A DNA stretch of 64,000 nucleotides from Danxiaibacter flavus (GCF_041060425.1 NZ_JAULBC010000005.1:248001-312000), one strand, 5' to 3'. Shown: positions 1-8,941, counted from the first letter of the stretch. Notes: a model not told the origin generated them from the sequence alone. Made by a program: numbers and translations.

Positions 1-1
1 G

Positions 2-1723
2 CGCACCACTCACCAGGATGTGAACCACCAACTCCGGTTTGGTGTTTCTGCGGTGCTTTTCTCAAACCATGATGCAAAAAACGACCGGCTGGAAGGCATC
101 ATCACCTACCAATCGAACAATACTCTAAAAATTTCCCTTCGTGTTGATGAACTGCCTGATTGGGCAAGTGATGGCAAACTGGGCATTGACCTATTATTTG
201 ATGATACCAGTTATGATGAAATGCAAAATGCGTTAAAAACTGCTGCAGGTATTGTCGAAAAAAGAGAAGAAGGACGTTTAGCGAGAATCTTAACCGGCGA
301 ACAATCTCCCACATTCGACAACAGTGTGGTTCATTATAAAATCCCTTCATTAAACACAGTACAACAACTGGCGGTAGAAAAAATACTATCTGCAAACGAG
401 GTTGCCATTGTACATGGGCCTCCCGGCACAGGGAAAACAACCACTTTGGTGCAGGCCATTAAGGCGTTGACAAAGCAGAACAATAAAAAAATACTGGTTG
501 TTGCGCCTAGTAACACGGCAGTCGATTTGTTAAGCGAAAAGTTATCTGAAGAAGGGCTAAACGTGTTGCGCGTTGGTAATCCAGCCAAAGTTTCTGACAG
601 ATTGATGGCTTTGACATTAGACAGCAAAATGTCGGAGCACAGCAGCATGAAAGTCATCAAGTCGCTCAAAAGACAGGCAAACGAATTCCGGAACATGGCG
701 CAGAAGTACAAGCGCAATTTTGGAAAAGCAGAAAGGGAGCAACGCAAAGCCTTGTTTGATGAGGCGAGAAAAATAATGAATGAAGTTGGCAAGACTGAGC
801 AATACATTATAGACGATCTGATTGCGAAAGCCCAGGTGATCGCTGCAACACCTGTTGGTTCTAATCATTATACCGTTCGCAATGTTAGCTATGATACAGT
901 AGTAATAGATGAAGCCGGACAGGCATTAGAGCCTGCCTGTTGGATACCTGTACTCAAAGCCCGCAAGGTAGTTTTCGCTGGTGATCATTGCCAGCTTTCT
1001 CCTACTGTCAAATCTAATGAAGCGGCAAGGGGAGGGTTAAGTACAACATTGTTAGAAAAATGCGTTCAGTTATATCCCGATGCAACTGTGTTACTTGAAG
1101 AACAATACCGCATGCATAACGACATAATGGGCTATTCGTCAAAAGTGTTTTACAACAATAAGCTGAAAGCCCATGCATCTGTTGCAGACAGTTTATTATT
1201 GGGTAATGATAAAGCAGTGTCATTTATAGATACGGCAGGCTGTGGATTTGATGAAAAGCGGGAAGGCACAAGTACTTCAAATGAAGAGGAAGCGATCTTT
1301 CTTATAAAGCATTTAACACAACTCGTAAGAGAACTGGATCTGCATTACACAGAACAGAACTTCCCTTCCATTGCTGTCATCTCTCCTTACAAACAACAAA
1401 TACATGTACTGTACGAATTATTTGAACAGTCCGACGAACTGAAAAAGTATCGCAATAAGATATCCATTAATACGATTGACAGTTTCCAGGGGCAAGAACG
1501 CGATGTCGTTTATATCAGTATGACCAGAAGCAATATTGATGGCGAAATAGGCTTTCTTTCAGATATACGAAGAATGAATGTCGCCATGACAAGAGCCAAA
1601 AAGAAACTGGTAATAATTGGCGATAGCAGCACGCTTTCTCAAATGGATTTTTACGCCGGATTTATTGAATATGCCGAGCAGATCAATGCTTATCAGAGTG
1701 CGTGGGAGTTTGTAGAAGACTAA
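2..1723 (+). CDS. UPF1/IGHMBP2-like superfamily 1 DNA/RNA helicase, 5'-truncated by window edge
   Basis: ATP-driven nucleic-acid helicase of the UPF1/SMUBP-2 group. The frame is open to the first bases of the window, so the N-terminus is missing; the GTG at 20 is only an internal in-frame codon. Counting from that GTG, Walker A (GPPGTGKT) is near residues 133-140, the Walker B box DEAGQA near 295, a QYRMH helicase motif near 363, DSFQGQERD near 487 and the arginine-finger motif NVAMTRAKK near 518, which is the complete SF1 motif order. About 573 residues are visible; relatives are somewhat longer. It converges with the minus-strand gene ending at 2008, and a heptad-type repeat starts directly after its stop. 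The family is certain; the cellular substrate is unknown. Confidence 0.9.
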   Translation, partial: RTTHQDVNHQLRFGVSAVLFSNHDAKNDRLEGIITYQSNNTLKISLRVDELPDWASDGKLGIDLLFDDTSYDEMQNALKTAAGIVEKREEGRLARILTGEQSPTFDNSVVHYKIPSLNTVQQLAVEKILSANEVAIVHGPPGTGKTTTLVQAIKALTKQNNKKILVVAPSNTAVDLLSEKLSEEGLNVLRVGNPAKVSDRLMALTLDSKMSEHSSMKVIKSLKRQANEFRNMAQKYKRNFGKAEREQRKALFDEARKIMNEVGKTEQYIIDDLIAKAQVIAATPVGSNHYTVRNVSYDTVVIDEAGQALEPACWIPVLKARKVVFAGDHCQLSPTVKSNEAARGGLSTTLLEKCVQLYPDATVLLEEQYRMHNDIMGYSSKVFYNNKLKAHASVADSLLLGNDKAVSFIDTAGCGFDEKREGTSTSNEEEAIFLIKHLTQLVRELDLHYTEQNFPSIAVISPYKQQIHVLYELFEQSDELKKYRNKISINTIDSFQGQERDVVYISMTRSNIDGEIGFLSDIRRMNVAMTRAKKKLVIIGDSSTLSQMDFYAGFIEYAEQINAYQSAWEFVED

Positions 1724-1755
1724 TTGACAATTGAAAGTGGACAATTGAAAATGAA
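1724..1755 (+). repeat. Heptad repeat after helicase stop (ATTGACA/ATTGAAA words)
   Basis: Directly after the TAA the sequence runs in words of 7 bases: ATTGACA, ATTGAAA, GTGGACA, ATTGAAA. The same words occur in reverse complement in front of position 2008, so each convergent gene carries them in sense orientation after its stop codon. Confidence 0.7.
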
Positions 1756-1931
1756 CGCGAAGAAAACTTTTTAACACATAGTAACGGAGCTATTTTCACA
1801 CAACCTCGCAGCGTTGAAGAAACTTGCTATAAGTCTTTCCACAAAAAGGTTTTCGTTAATGCCCCTTTTTATTTGAAAATTATTGTTACAAAGAGGTACA
1901 CGGAGAGACTCACAGTTGCGCAGAGAATCTC

Positions 1932-2007
1932 TCCATTTGCACATTTGCATATTCGCACATTTCCGCGTCGGCACATTTTCAATTGTCCACTGTCAATTAT
2001 CCATTAA
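1932..2007 (-). repeat. Mixed short repeats (GCACATTT words and ATTGACA words) downstream of the NIPSNAP-like gene
   Basis: On the minus strand, right after the stop at 2008, come the words ATTGACA, GTGGACA and ATTGAAA, followed by AAATGTGC-type words (plus strand GCACATTT). The GCACAT words recur at 20425-20650. The 1724-2007 gap otherwise holds low-complexity text and no gene. Confidence 0.65.
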
Positions 2008-2307
2008 TTAAAATACCAGTTTGAGTATTTCCCTGTGCGAGCTTATCACATGCTTCTTAAATTCCTCATACCATTTCTTCCACTCATCACCGCCCATGCC
2101 TGCCTGCATCGATTTTTCGTAATCATTAAGCGTCTCATATCCTTGTTCAAAAATCAGGCGATAGGCATCGCCGGTGAAATCTGAAAGGATTCGCACCTCT
2201 TTTGCATCAGGTGGCAGCAATTTTTGATCTTTAGCAGATTCGAGCAAGGTTTTTGCATCGCGGTAGTGACCGAATTGCAAATGGAAAATGTCTCTTACAA
2301 TGTACAT
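2008..2307 (-). CDS. Small NIPSNAP-like / dimeric alpha-beta barrel protein
   Basis: A 99-residue soluble protein starting MYIVRDIFHLQFG and ending in an amphipathic helix with the sequence EWKKWYEEFKKHV. The pattern of a short strand, a helix of the type HYRDAKTLLESAKD, two strands (EVRILSDFTG and AYRLIFEQGYE) and a final helix is that of small dimeric alpha-beta barrel (NIPSNAP/ABM) proteins; this is a fold-level inference from residue pattern only. The in-frame ATG seven codons upstream (2328) is less likely because the conserved-looking strand begins at the second Met. It is transcribed towards the helicase and is followed by heptad repeats. The substrate is unknown. Confidence 0.6.
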   Translation of the reverse strand: MYIVRDIFHLQFGHYRDAKTLLESAKDQKLLPPDAKEVRILSDFTGDAYRLIFEQGYETLNDYEKSMQAGMGGDEWKKWYEEFKKHVISSHREILKLVF

Positions 2308-2398
2308 GGCAAGCGTTTTAATGTACACGTAAAATTAGTTTATGCCTCCACCCTTGTCAATGGTGCAGATTGGCTAGTTATTTAATGGTAAAAAGAAA

Positions 2399-4921
2399 TT
2401 ATTGCGTGTTTGCCGCTTCGGTATTACTCTTCTGCAACTGTAAAGATGCAAGCACGAGTTTTATCTCTCCAAAAGAAACATTGTCGCCAAGCTGAGCTTT
2501 TATCACAGTAAGCGATTCTCCTTCAAGCTTTTTAACCTCAGGTTCAATCAGAATGACCTTTTCCCGGTCCACCAGTTTTTCAACCGGTATAATTCCCTTT
2601 TCTACATAATGCGCTAAATGCCCCTCAATTGTCTGGACAGTAAAATTTCTTGCTGTCGCTATTTCACTGATGGTTTTTCCTTCAGCGAACAGTTTATATG
2701 TTTCTGCTTTTGTATCAATTTTTGGAGCAGCCTCGTTTTTCTCCGGTTGCTTTTTAATGGTCTTTCTTTCATGCATTTCTGATGAAAGATTGTGCTTCTC
2801 TGAATAGGCTGTAATAATGCGTAAAAATTGTTTTCCGTATGTATTTACTTTTGCCTTTCCGAATCCGGAGATTTGTTCGAGCTCCTTTTCAGTCTGAGGA
2901 AGATAGCGCGACATTTCTTCCAACGTTTTGCCACCTGCGACCATGAAAATAGGCAGATCTTTCTGATCACAGATAGCATCACGTAGCTGCTTCAGCTCCC
3001 GGTAAAGCTCGATATTGGGAAGATCAGTTTTGTATCCTTTGTTAGCGGCGGCATACGCATTAGCCTTGAACGCCGGCATTATAAAACTCTTGCCTAAAGC
3101 ATAAAAAGAATCGAGTGTAAATCCTGCGGAAAGTCCTTTCATGATATGTTCTTTCCTGGCCACTTCCAGAAATAATTCCTGCAGGATTTCATTATAGTTG
3201 AGGGCCTGAGGTCTGCTATCTGTAACTGCGGGAGATTGGGGCAGTTGTTCCGTTATTAATTTAAGGTGACCTGCAAAATAATTTGCTGCAGCTTTACTAC
3301 GATCCTGCAAAGCCATATTCTTTTCCGGCACAATGTCTTCTCTTACATATTGCTGCAATTGTGACCTGAATTTCAGGGCCACATTTTGCAAAGCTTCAAT
3401 GGCCTGCTGTTGCTGCTCAATCCAGGGCATGGTATTTTCTGAAAAAGCAGAAAGATGATCAAGAACAGATTGATGCAATTTATTTACTCCGGCAAGCATC
3501 TTTTTAAAATCGAAGATTTCTACAATAAGCTGTCCCTGGTACTGCTTTTTATCTTCCTGCAAGGAAGAATGCAAATAATCGGCGCTTTGTCTTTGATTGG
3601 AAAAATGAATGATATGCTCGTTGCTTCTGATACTTGAGCTGGAGATCCGGCTTCTTAACACCATGCCATTCAGCGTTGTACATCGGCTAAGTGCCACATA
3701 GACCTGTCCGGATGCAAATGCCGCGCCGGCGTCAATAACAGCTTTTTCAAAAGTGAGTCCCTGGCTTTTGTGAATGGTAATGGCCCAGGCTAATCGCAGT
3801 GGGAATTGTTCGAAGGTACCCAGCACTTCGTCTTCCACCTGCTGCGAAGTTGCATTGATGGAATATTTGACATTCTCCCATTTCTCCTTCTTTACTTCAA
3901 TTTCATTTATATCATCTTTGCACTGCACAAATATTGCTTCGTCTGTCAGTTTTGTAACGGTGCCAATCTTGCCATTAAAATACCGTCTTACTTTTTCAAC
4001 ATCATTCTTGATAAACATCACCTGTGCGCCGACCCTGAGCTGAAGCAGCTCTTCAGCAGGATAAGCTCTTTCTCCAAAATCCCCTGTAACCACAGCTTTG
4101 AACGTTGTTCGGGGAGAAGTTAATTTGGCAATTTCCGCAGCATTGATTGCATCTGCCTTATTGTTATGTGTGGTAAGGGTAATATAACCATCCCCCTTAA
4201 CAGGCTGAAAGTCAGGATCAAATCTGTCATTGAGCACCCGAAAACCACTATCATCCATGGTATTTGTTCGCACCTTATTCAGAAGGTCAATAAAAGCCTG
4301 TTCGTTTTGCCTGTATATTTTGTCAAGCTCAATGTGCACTGGCTTTTGCTGTTGGATAACCTTACTATCGAAGAAAAATGTGCTGTCATAGTATCTCGAC
4401 AAAATACCCCACTCTTCGTCCGACGCCACGGGTGGCAACTGGAACATATCTCCAATGAAAAGCATCTGCACGCCTCCGAATGGCTCAGCATAGCGATTGC
4501 GGAAATGACGGAGTACAACATCTATTGCATCCAGCACATCACATCGTACCATGCTTATCTCGTCTATCACCAGTAGTTCCAGTTGTTGGAGGACCTGGCG
4601 CCGCTCTTTGGTCAGCTTGATGCGCCCTAATAAATGGTGTTTATCTATGGATTCTTCCTGTGGCTGGAAACCTCTTGATTCTGGTATGTATGGCGTAAAT
4701 GGAAGCTGAAAAAAAGAGTGAATGGTAACACCGCCCGCGTTAATAGCGGCAACACCCGTGGGCGCCACGACCGCGGTCTGTTTAATGGTATTTGCCCGGA
4801 TATATTTTAAAAAGGTCGTCTTACCTGTGCCGGCTTTACCCGTTAAAAAAACAGAACGGTTTGTATAATGGATGAAATCAGCCGCCAGGCTAAACATTGT
4901 ATTTTGAGGATCTTGCATCAT
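2399..4921 (-). CDS. PIF1-like ATP-dependent helicase with HRDC and C-terminal helix-turn-helix domain
   Basis: An 840-residue SF1 helicase. Walker A GKAGTGKT lies at residues 28-35, VIDEISM near 118-124, and the PIF1/RecD-like motif TIHKSQGLTFE is in the second RecA-like domain followed by VYVALSRC. After a charged linker comes an HRDC-type domain (about 655-730, containing ISGFGKAKVNTYG), then an RQC-associated HTH_40-type domain near the C-terminus (KTISEIATARNFTVQTIEGHL). The upstream in-frame ATGs up to 5095 lie in repeat DNA; the tandem ATGs at 4921/4918 follow AGGAA and begin the conserved part. It likely acts in genome maintenance or recombination. ssb lies upstream on the same strand, but 419 bases of repeats separate them. 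Confidence 0.88.
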   Translation of the reverse strand: MMQDPQNTMFSLAADFIHYTNRSVFLTGKAGTGKTTFLKYIRANTIKQTAVVAPTGVAAINAGGVTIHSFFQLPFTPYIPESRGFQPQEESIDKHHLLGRIKLTKERRQVLQQLELLVIDEISMVRCDVLDAIDVVLRHFRNRYAEPFGGVQMLFIGDMFQLPPVASDEEWGILSRYYDSTFFFDSKVIQQQKPVHIELDKIYRQNEQAFIDLLNKVRTNTMDDSGFRVLNDRFDPDFQPVKGDGYITLTTHNNKADAINAAEIAKLTSPRTTFKAVVTGDFGERAYPAEELLQLRVGAQVMFIKNDVEKVRRYFNGKIGTVTKLTDEAIFVQCKDDINEIEVKKEKWENVKYSINATSQQVEDEVLGTFEQFPLRLAWAITIHKSQGLTFEKAVIDAGAAFASGQVYVALSRCTTLNGMVLRSRISSSSIRSNEHIIHFSNQRQSADYLHSSLQEDKKQYQGQLIVEIFDFKKMLAGVNKLHQSVLDHLSAFSENTMPWIEQQQQAIEALQNVALKFRSQLQQYVREDIVPEKNMALQDRSKAAANYFAGHLKLITEQLPQSPAVTDSRPQALNYNEILQELFLEVARKEHIMKGLSAGFTLDSFYALGKSFIMPAFKANAYAAANKGYKTDLPNIELYRELKQLRDAICDQKDLPIFMVAGGKTLEEMSRYLPQTEKELEQISGFGKAKVNTYGKQFLRIITAYSEKHNLSSEMHERKTIKKQPEKNEAAPKIDTKAETYKLFAEGKTISEIATARNFTVQTIEGHLAHYVEKGIIPVEKLVDREKVILIEPEVKKLEGESLTVIKAQLGDNVSFGEIKLVLASLQLQKSNTEAANTQ

Positions 4922-4964
4922 TTCCTGTTCACGTGAATTGTAAAGGTAGGTTGTTGGGGGCAAT

Positions 4965-5106
4965 AGTGGTGAATAGTGAATGGTCAATGGTGAAAGGTGC
5001 AGCTTCGGAACATTACGGAACCTTTTCAACATGATAAAATAGTGAATAGTGAAAAGGTCAATAGTGAAAGGTGCAGCTTTATAACAATATGGCACCTTTT
5101 CAACTT
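4965..5106 (+). repeat. Heptad repeat GTGAATA/GTGAATG/GTCAATG with tandem ~65-bp duplication
   Basis: Words of 7 bases (GTGAATA, GTGAATG, GTCAATG, GTGAAAG) are followed by GTGCAGCTT and then CCTTTTCAAC. The whole block is present twice, at about 4970-5033 and 5041-5105. It lies in the gap between the helicase start and the ssb stop (4922-5340). The stretch 5107-5298 shows no gene. Confidence 0.7.
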
Positions 5107-5299
5107 TGATTTGTCGAGCCTTTCCAATCGGAATTTATTCGAGGCGGCTTGTACGGTTATGATTTTTGAGCTTCCCTGGAGGCCGGACTGAAACGGGCGC
5201 ATTTATTCGTATAAAAGGACTCTTTTATCCGTGGGACAAAAAGAGCTCCTCATGACCTTTCTTGAGAGACAACGATAGCTCTGAAACAATTCCGCTGCC

Positions 5300-5334
5300 A
5301 CACCTTTCACTATTGACCATTCACTATTCACTCA
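5300..5334 (-). repeat. Heptad repeat directly downstream of ssb
   Basis: Read on the minus strand after the ssb stop the words are GTGAATA, GTGAATG, GTCAATA, GTGAAAG, GTG. It is the same family as 4965-5106 but inverted relative to it, in the sense direction of ssb. Confidence 0.7.
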
Positions 5335-5340
5335 CAAAAG

Positions 5341-5697
5341 CTACTCCTCCAACGCCGAAGTATTCTTCTTATCCAGCAACAAAATCTCATTTACCTGTAT
5401 TTCCGTAAAATAGCGCTTGATACCTTCTTTATCCGTATAGTTACGGCTGGTGAGTTTTCCTTCTATAGCAATTTCATTTCCCTTATCAACATACTTTTCA
5501 AGAATGTCGGCTACTTTACCCCAGGCTACCAGCGAGTGCCATTGTGTTTCTTTAACCCGTTCTCCCTTCTGATTCTTGTAAACTTCATTTGTGGCCATAG
5601 TGAATTTTGCCATTTTTTTTCCATTGTCAATAGTGCGGATTTCTGGTTTTGCACCTAAATGTCCAATCAACTGTACTTTGTTTCTTAAGGCGTACAT
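5341..5697 (-). CDS. ssb: Single-stranded DNA-binding protein, short form
   Basis: A 118-residue SSB with one OB fold. The N-terminus NKVQLIGHLGAKPEIR, the core KFTMATNEVY, the motif TQWHSLVAWGKVADI and YVDKGNEIAIEGKLTSR are standard SSB features. It binds single-stranded DNA as an oligomer during replication and repair. The C-terminus ends in NTSALEE and lacks the usual acidic tip (D-D-x-P-F) that recruits partner proteins, so this may be a secondary SSB rather than the replicative one. Two AAACGTTT palindromes 30 bp apart lie 105-155 bases upstream. Confidence 0.93.
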   Translation of the reverse strand: MYALRNKVQLIGHLGAKPEIRTIDNGKKMAKFTMATNEVYKNQKGERVKETQWHSLVAWGKVADILEKYVDKGNEIAIEGKLTSRNYTDKEGIKRYFTEIQVNEILLLDKKNTSALEE

Positions 5698-5802
5698 AAC
5701 TGTAGATTTTTTGCTTTTAAAAATTTATTTATTTCAACCGATTCCTTATTGATTCGATCGTGATGCAAAAGTGCAGTGGACGGAAAACCCGAGTCGGTTA
5801 TT

Positions 5803-5852
5803 AAACGTTTGTAGTTGGATATAGTCGTTTAGAAACGTTTATACGCGGATAT
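5803..5852. promoter_or_regulatory. Possible operator: two AAACGTTT palindromes 30 bp apart upstream of ssb
   Basis: AAACGTTTGTAGTTGGATAT (5803-5822) and AAACGTTTATACGCGGATAT (5833-5852) are direct repeats matching at 15 of 20 positions with a spacing of exactly 30 bp, about three helical turns. Each starts with a perfect 8-bp palindrome, and between them CGTTTAGAAACG (5826-5837) is another inverted repeat. They lie in the 373-bp gap 5698-6070, which holds no gene. Which flanking gene they would serve is unclear. Confidence 0.4.
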
Positions 5853-6070
5853 GTGATTGATTATAAGCGAGTTGAGGTTGACGTTGTCAAATACAGGTTG
5901 GATGACAGAAATGACAAAGTTGCTATACTACTCAGATTTATTTGAGTTTTAAACGGATTTGGCGAGTCCGCAAGACGCAATCTTCACTATAATTTCTCAC
6001 CCAACTTTTGTAATATTAGATTACTGTTTTATAATCCGTAAACGCGAAAACCTTTCAACTGTCATACCAT

Positions 6071-6889
6071 ATGATACCTCAGGAAGCAAATCCAAATAAC
6101 CGGGAATATGAAGCGATTCAGAAACGTTATTATACATCACACGGGCTAAAATTGACTACGGAGCAAGCAGCGGAGGTTTTTTACTACGAGCAACAAAGAG
6201 ACATCCCGTCACGTAATCACTACTTTTCGTTGTGGGAAGAATTTGACTTTGAGTTTGCCGCTCTTCAGGATATTCTGACAGCCGAACAATTTGAGATTTA
6301 TAAAATGAAGCATCAGGAGTTAATTCATCTGAATGAGCAGTTGTTAATACAGCAAGACGAAGAATACTCACATCAACTTGACGCAATTAAAGATGAACTT
6401 GAATATTGCAGAACTCAATTATTGCCCGCACTGGAAAGGGAGCGGATATTTGTCCTTCAAGCCTGTATTGATGAGAAGGAAAAGGTTGCATACCTGAAAG
6501 CGGAGTATAAAAAGTTTCTCGTCGACAGTAAAAAATTCATTCTTGTAAACCATTTCAGACATCGTAAAGCGTTACAACCCACATTATTGAAACTTTCGCT
6601 GCTCCGTCACCAATTAACTTGTCTGATCCCCGATTACTATTCCTTCCGGGCAAGTATGGATGCTCCAACGATGGCTATTGCAGGCTTCCTCGAAAACAAA
6701 CTAAAAAAGGATACTGACATAACACGGCATAATTTAGATAGTGTTCTGCAAGCATTGAAAGAATTCAGGCAGGCAAATACAGCCAAACATTTGGGAGATA
6801 TCCGCGGATGGCATACAATAGATATTGAGGATGAAGAAAATCTAATGTTCATGCTCTTACTCGACCCACAGATGTATGAAAACTTGTAA
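6071..6889 (+). CDS. Hypothetical helical cytoplasmic protein
   Basis: A 272-residue protein not recognised from its sequence. No signal peptide or membrane segment is visible. The first third contains the pattern LTTEQAAEVFYYEQQ, and residues 90-160 are strongly helical with heptad-like charge (IKDELEYCRTQLLPALERERIFV), suggesting a coiled coil. The C-terminal part ends in an acidic segment, IDIEDEENLMFMLLLDP. The ATG follows CATACCAT without a Shine-Dalgarno sequence, which is normal in this phylum. Neighbouring genes give no functional clue. Codon use resembles the flanking genes, so it is probably a true gene of unknown role. Confidence 0.65.
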   Translation: MIPQEANPNNREYEAIQKRYYTSHGLKLTTEQAAEVFYYEQQRDIPSRNHYFSLWEEFDFEFAALQDILTAEQFEIYKMKHQELIHLNEQLLIQQDEEYSHQLDAIKDELEYCRTQLLPALERERIFVLQACIDEKEKVAYLKAEYKKFLVDSKKFILVNHFRHRKALQPTLLKLSLLRHQLTCLIPDYYSFRASMDAPTMAIAGFLENKLKKDTDITRHNLDSVLQALKEFRQANTAKHLGDIRGWHTIDIEDEENLMFMLLLDPQMYENL

Positions 6890-7050
6890 CGGAGTTTTAC
6901 AATACCCAATCGGGATTCGTATTGTTTACCCCCACCATTTTTGATCGCTAAAGGCAGGCATACAGTTTGTTAAAACAATCTGATCGCACACATATTGATT
7001 ACCCTTTTTGTATGTTAGCAAAAGAACAACGCTAAACACAGTCGATCGAA

Positions 7051-7773
7051 ATGTATATAAAATGTACCCCAACTACGAAACGATTATTCACAGTAACATT
7101 CCTTTTCCCGCTATTCTTTTTCTGTACAGGCCAACAGACTTTAACGCTAAAACTCACAAAGAGCGACTGTCGAAAAAATGAAGTTTTCATTTTCAACAAT
7201 CGTGACACAATTCAATTTTTTCATAACAATCAACTGATCAACGAAATAAATCTGAAGAACTATCGCAGATGGCCAATATTGATGGATAGTTTCAAAACCG
7301 GTACATATGATGTATTTTTCAAGAATTTGTATGGTAAGAAGGTTTCTAAGACTGTTGTCATTCCTGACACAGCAACAAGTTTTGACCTTCATCTTTGTAC
7401 AGATTCCCTTCCGGAATATCGCGTCAATTCTCTTGCATACTTAAAGAACCGCGATACTGTTAAAATAAGTTTCTCCACTTACGGCTGTTTTAATAATGAT
7501 GAAGAAACTTTATACTTAACAAAAAAAGATGATCGGTTTATCGCCAGCTTAGTGAGCCATGAAAAGACGAAATCCGTAACGCTGGATTACTCAAGAATAG
7601 AAGCTTTCATCAGATTTGAAAACGAAATCCGGGAATTAAGAGATGTTATTGGATGTACGAGTGTCGACACTTACCTGATTACGATGCGAACCGGAACGCT
7701 GAAAAGGATTGACGGCGGTTGCTCATGGAATGGCTTTCACTATTTAAAAAAGGCATTATTCGGAAAGACGTAA
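7051..7773 (+). CDS. Hypothetical secreted or lipoprotein
   Basis: A 240-residue protein beginning with a basic segment (TTKRLF) and a hydrophobic stretch (TVTFLFPLFFF) ending at Cys 25, followed by TGQQ. This could be a lipoprotein signal (a loose lipobox FFFC) or an ordinary signal peptide. The mature part is rich in beta-type segments and Asn/Asp, with no recognised catalytic motif. It contains several Cys residues (KSDCRK, HLCTDS, YGCFN, VIGCTS, GGCSW) that could form disulfides in the periplasm. No family was recognised. Confidence 0.6.
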   Translation: MYIKCTPTTKRLFTVTFLFPLFFFCTGQQTLTLKLTKSDCRKNEVFIFNNRDTIQFFHNNQLINEINLKNYRRWPILMDSFKTGTYDVFFKNLYGKKVSKTVVIPDTATSFDLHLCTDSLPEYRVNSLAYLKNRDTVKISFSTYGCFNNDEETLYLTKKDDRFIASLVSHEKTKSVTLDYSRIEAFIRFENEIRELRDVIGCTSVDTYLITMRTGTLKRIDGGCSWNGFHYLKKALFGKT

Positions 7774-7894
7774 AAAAAGTCAGAACAATAAAGGATTCGC
7801 TTTCAAAACAACTTCGAACTGCGAGTTAAGCGAATACGATATACGTGCTGAAGCCGTTTGTAGCTAAAAACACCCAACAAAATTTTTGTTGGAA

Positions 7895-8431
7895 ATGTTA
7901 TTTGGATTATTGTCTAAAAAAAATGCGACAATGGAGCGCCCTTCGATGATAAAACATTTGCGGGATATATTGATTCTGCCGTTCACGATGACCGTTATTG
8001 TTCCTTATTTGTTTTACAACAAATCGCAAACGCTCTTTGCTAACCAGGTCGTCTACAAAATAGCTGGCGTTATATTTTTTGCAGCGGGCGTCTGTCTTTT
8101 TATCTGGACCGTCTGCCTTTTCAGAACATTCGGCAAGGGAACGCTCGCCCCATGGACGCCTACGCAAAAATTAATTATCCACGGCCCCTATAAATATTGC
8201 AGAAATCCAATGATCTCAGTTGTTCTCTTTATTATCATTGGCGAAGCTCTTTTCCTAAACTCATCGAATATTCTCTTTTTCTCTGGCATTTTCTTTCTGA
8301 TTAACACTATCTATTTTATTTTAAAAGAAGAGCCAGACATGAAAAAGCGTTTTGGAAAAGCGTATGAAGATTATAAAACAAATGTGCCGAGATGGATACC
8401 GAAGCTCCGATCATACAAAATAAACTCGTAA
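7895..8431 (+). CDS. ICMT/PEMT-like membrane methyltransferase
   Basis: An approximately 178-residue integral membrane protein of the isoprenylcysteine carboxyl methyltransferase/phospholipid methyltransferase group. Four hydrophobic segments are visible. The family signature is the loop motif GPYKYCRNPM after the second segment, together with the C-terminal EEPDMKKRFGKAYEDYKTNVPRW, which bind S-adenosylmethionine at the membrane face. The substrate cannot be told from sequence; bacterial members methylate lipids or small hydrophobic molecules. The start is taken as ATG 7895; an ATG at 7931 (MERPSM) is an alternative. The gene stands alone. Confidence 0.8.
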   Translation: MLFGLLSKKNATMERPSMIKHLRDILILPFTMTVIVPYLFYNKSQTLFANQVVYKIAGVIFFAAGVCLFIWTVCLFRTFGKGTLAPWTPTQKLIIHGPYKYCRNPMISVVLFIIIGEALFLNSSNILFFSGIFFLINTIYFILKEEPDMKKRFGKAYEDYKTNVPRWIPKLRSYKINS

Positions 8432-8488
8432 ATCACTGAAACAAATATATATTTTCGAAATAGAAGTTTCCCTTTAGAACAACTTGTC

Positions 8489-8496
8489 TAAGTTTG
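8489..8496 (+). promoter_or_regulatory. Promoter -7 box (TAAGTTTG) of the XRE gene
   Basis: TAAGTTTG matches the Bacteroidota -7 consensus TAnnTTTG. GTTT lies 19 bases before it, in the place of the -33 element. The ATG follows 22 bases downstream. Confidence 0.5.
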
Positions 8497-8518
8497 TGTC
8501 GCTAATAAGTTACAAGAA

Positions 8519-8824
8519 ATGAAGGCGAAAAAGAATAACCCCATTACCCTTGAACAATTCAAGGACAAAAACTATGGAAAAAGAGGCACCCAAAAACGAG
8601 AACAGCTAGAAGCTGGTTACCAGCATTTTAAAATTGGCTTCTTATTGCAGGAAGCAAGGCTCGAAAAGGGATTAACACAGGAAGAGCTTGCCGACAGGGT
8701 AGGCACTACGAAATCATACATTTCAAAAATTGAAAATGATGTAAAAGAAGTGCGTATTTCAACACTTCAAAAAATTGTTGAGGTAGGTCTTGGGGGACGA
8801 CTACAGCTTTCAATTCTTTTATAA
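8519..8824 (+). CDS. XRE-family HTH regulator, solitary HigA-type antitoxin-like
   Basis: A 101-residue protein with a Cro/C1-type helix-turn-helix at about 37-95: LLQEARLEKGLTQEELADRVGTTKSYISKIEN is a textbook XRE motif. The short N-terminal arm (LEQFKDKNYGKRGTQKREQLEAG) is like that of HigA/RelB-type antitoxins encoded after a HigB toxin. No toxin gene fits in the 88 bases upstream or the 117 bases downstream, so it is either an orphan antitoxin or a stand-alone DNA-binding regulator. It has its own promoter-like sequence. The family is certain and the role is inferred. Confidence 0.85.
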   Translation: MKAKKNNPITLEQFKDKNYGKRGTQKREQLEAGYQHFKIGFLLQEARLEKGLTQEELADRVGTTKSYISKIENDVKEVRISTLQKIVEVGLGGRLQLSILL

Positions 8825-8941
8825 AAGATGTTGATTGCAATTTGAGCTTGTTTGATTTTAACCCTACTATATCAATTCTCCAAAACCTAACTATTTTTCA
8901 ATAAATTTATCCCTCACAAAAAAACCTTTAACTGCACCATC

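Noticed and set aside
1771..1974. 67-codon minus-strand frame between the two convergent genes
   Set aside because: It translates repeat text and has no start context or similarity to known proteins.
3455..4576. Plus-strand open frames inside the PIF1-like helicase gene
   Set aside because: They lie wholly within the helicase coding region, which has all its motifs on the minus strand.
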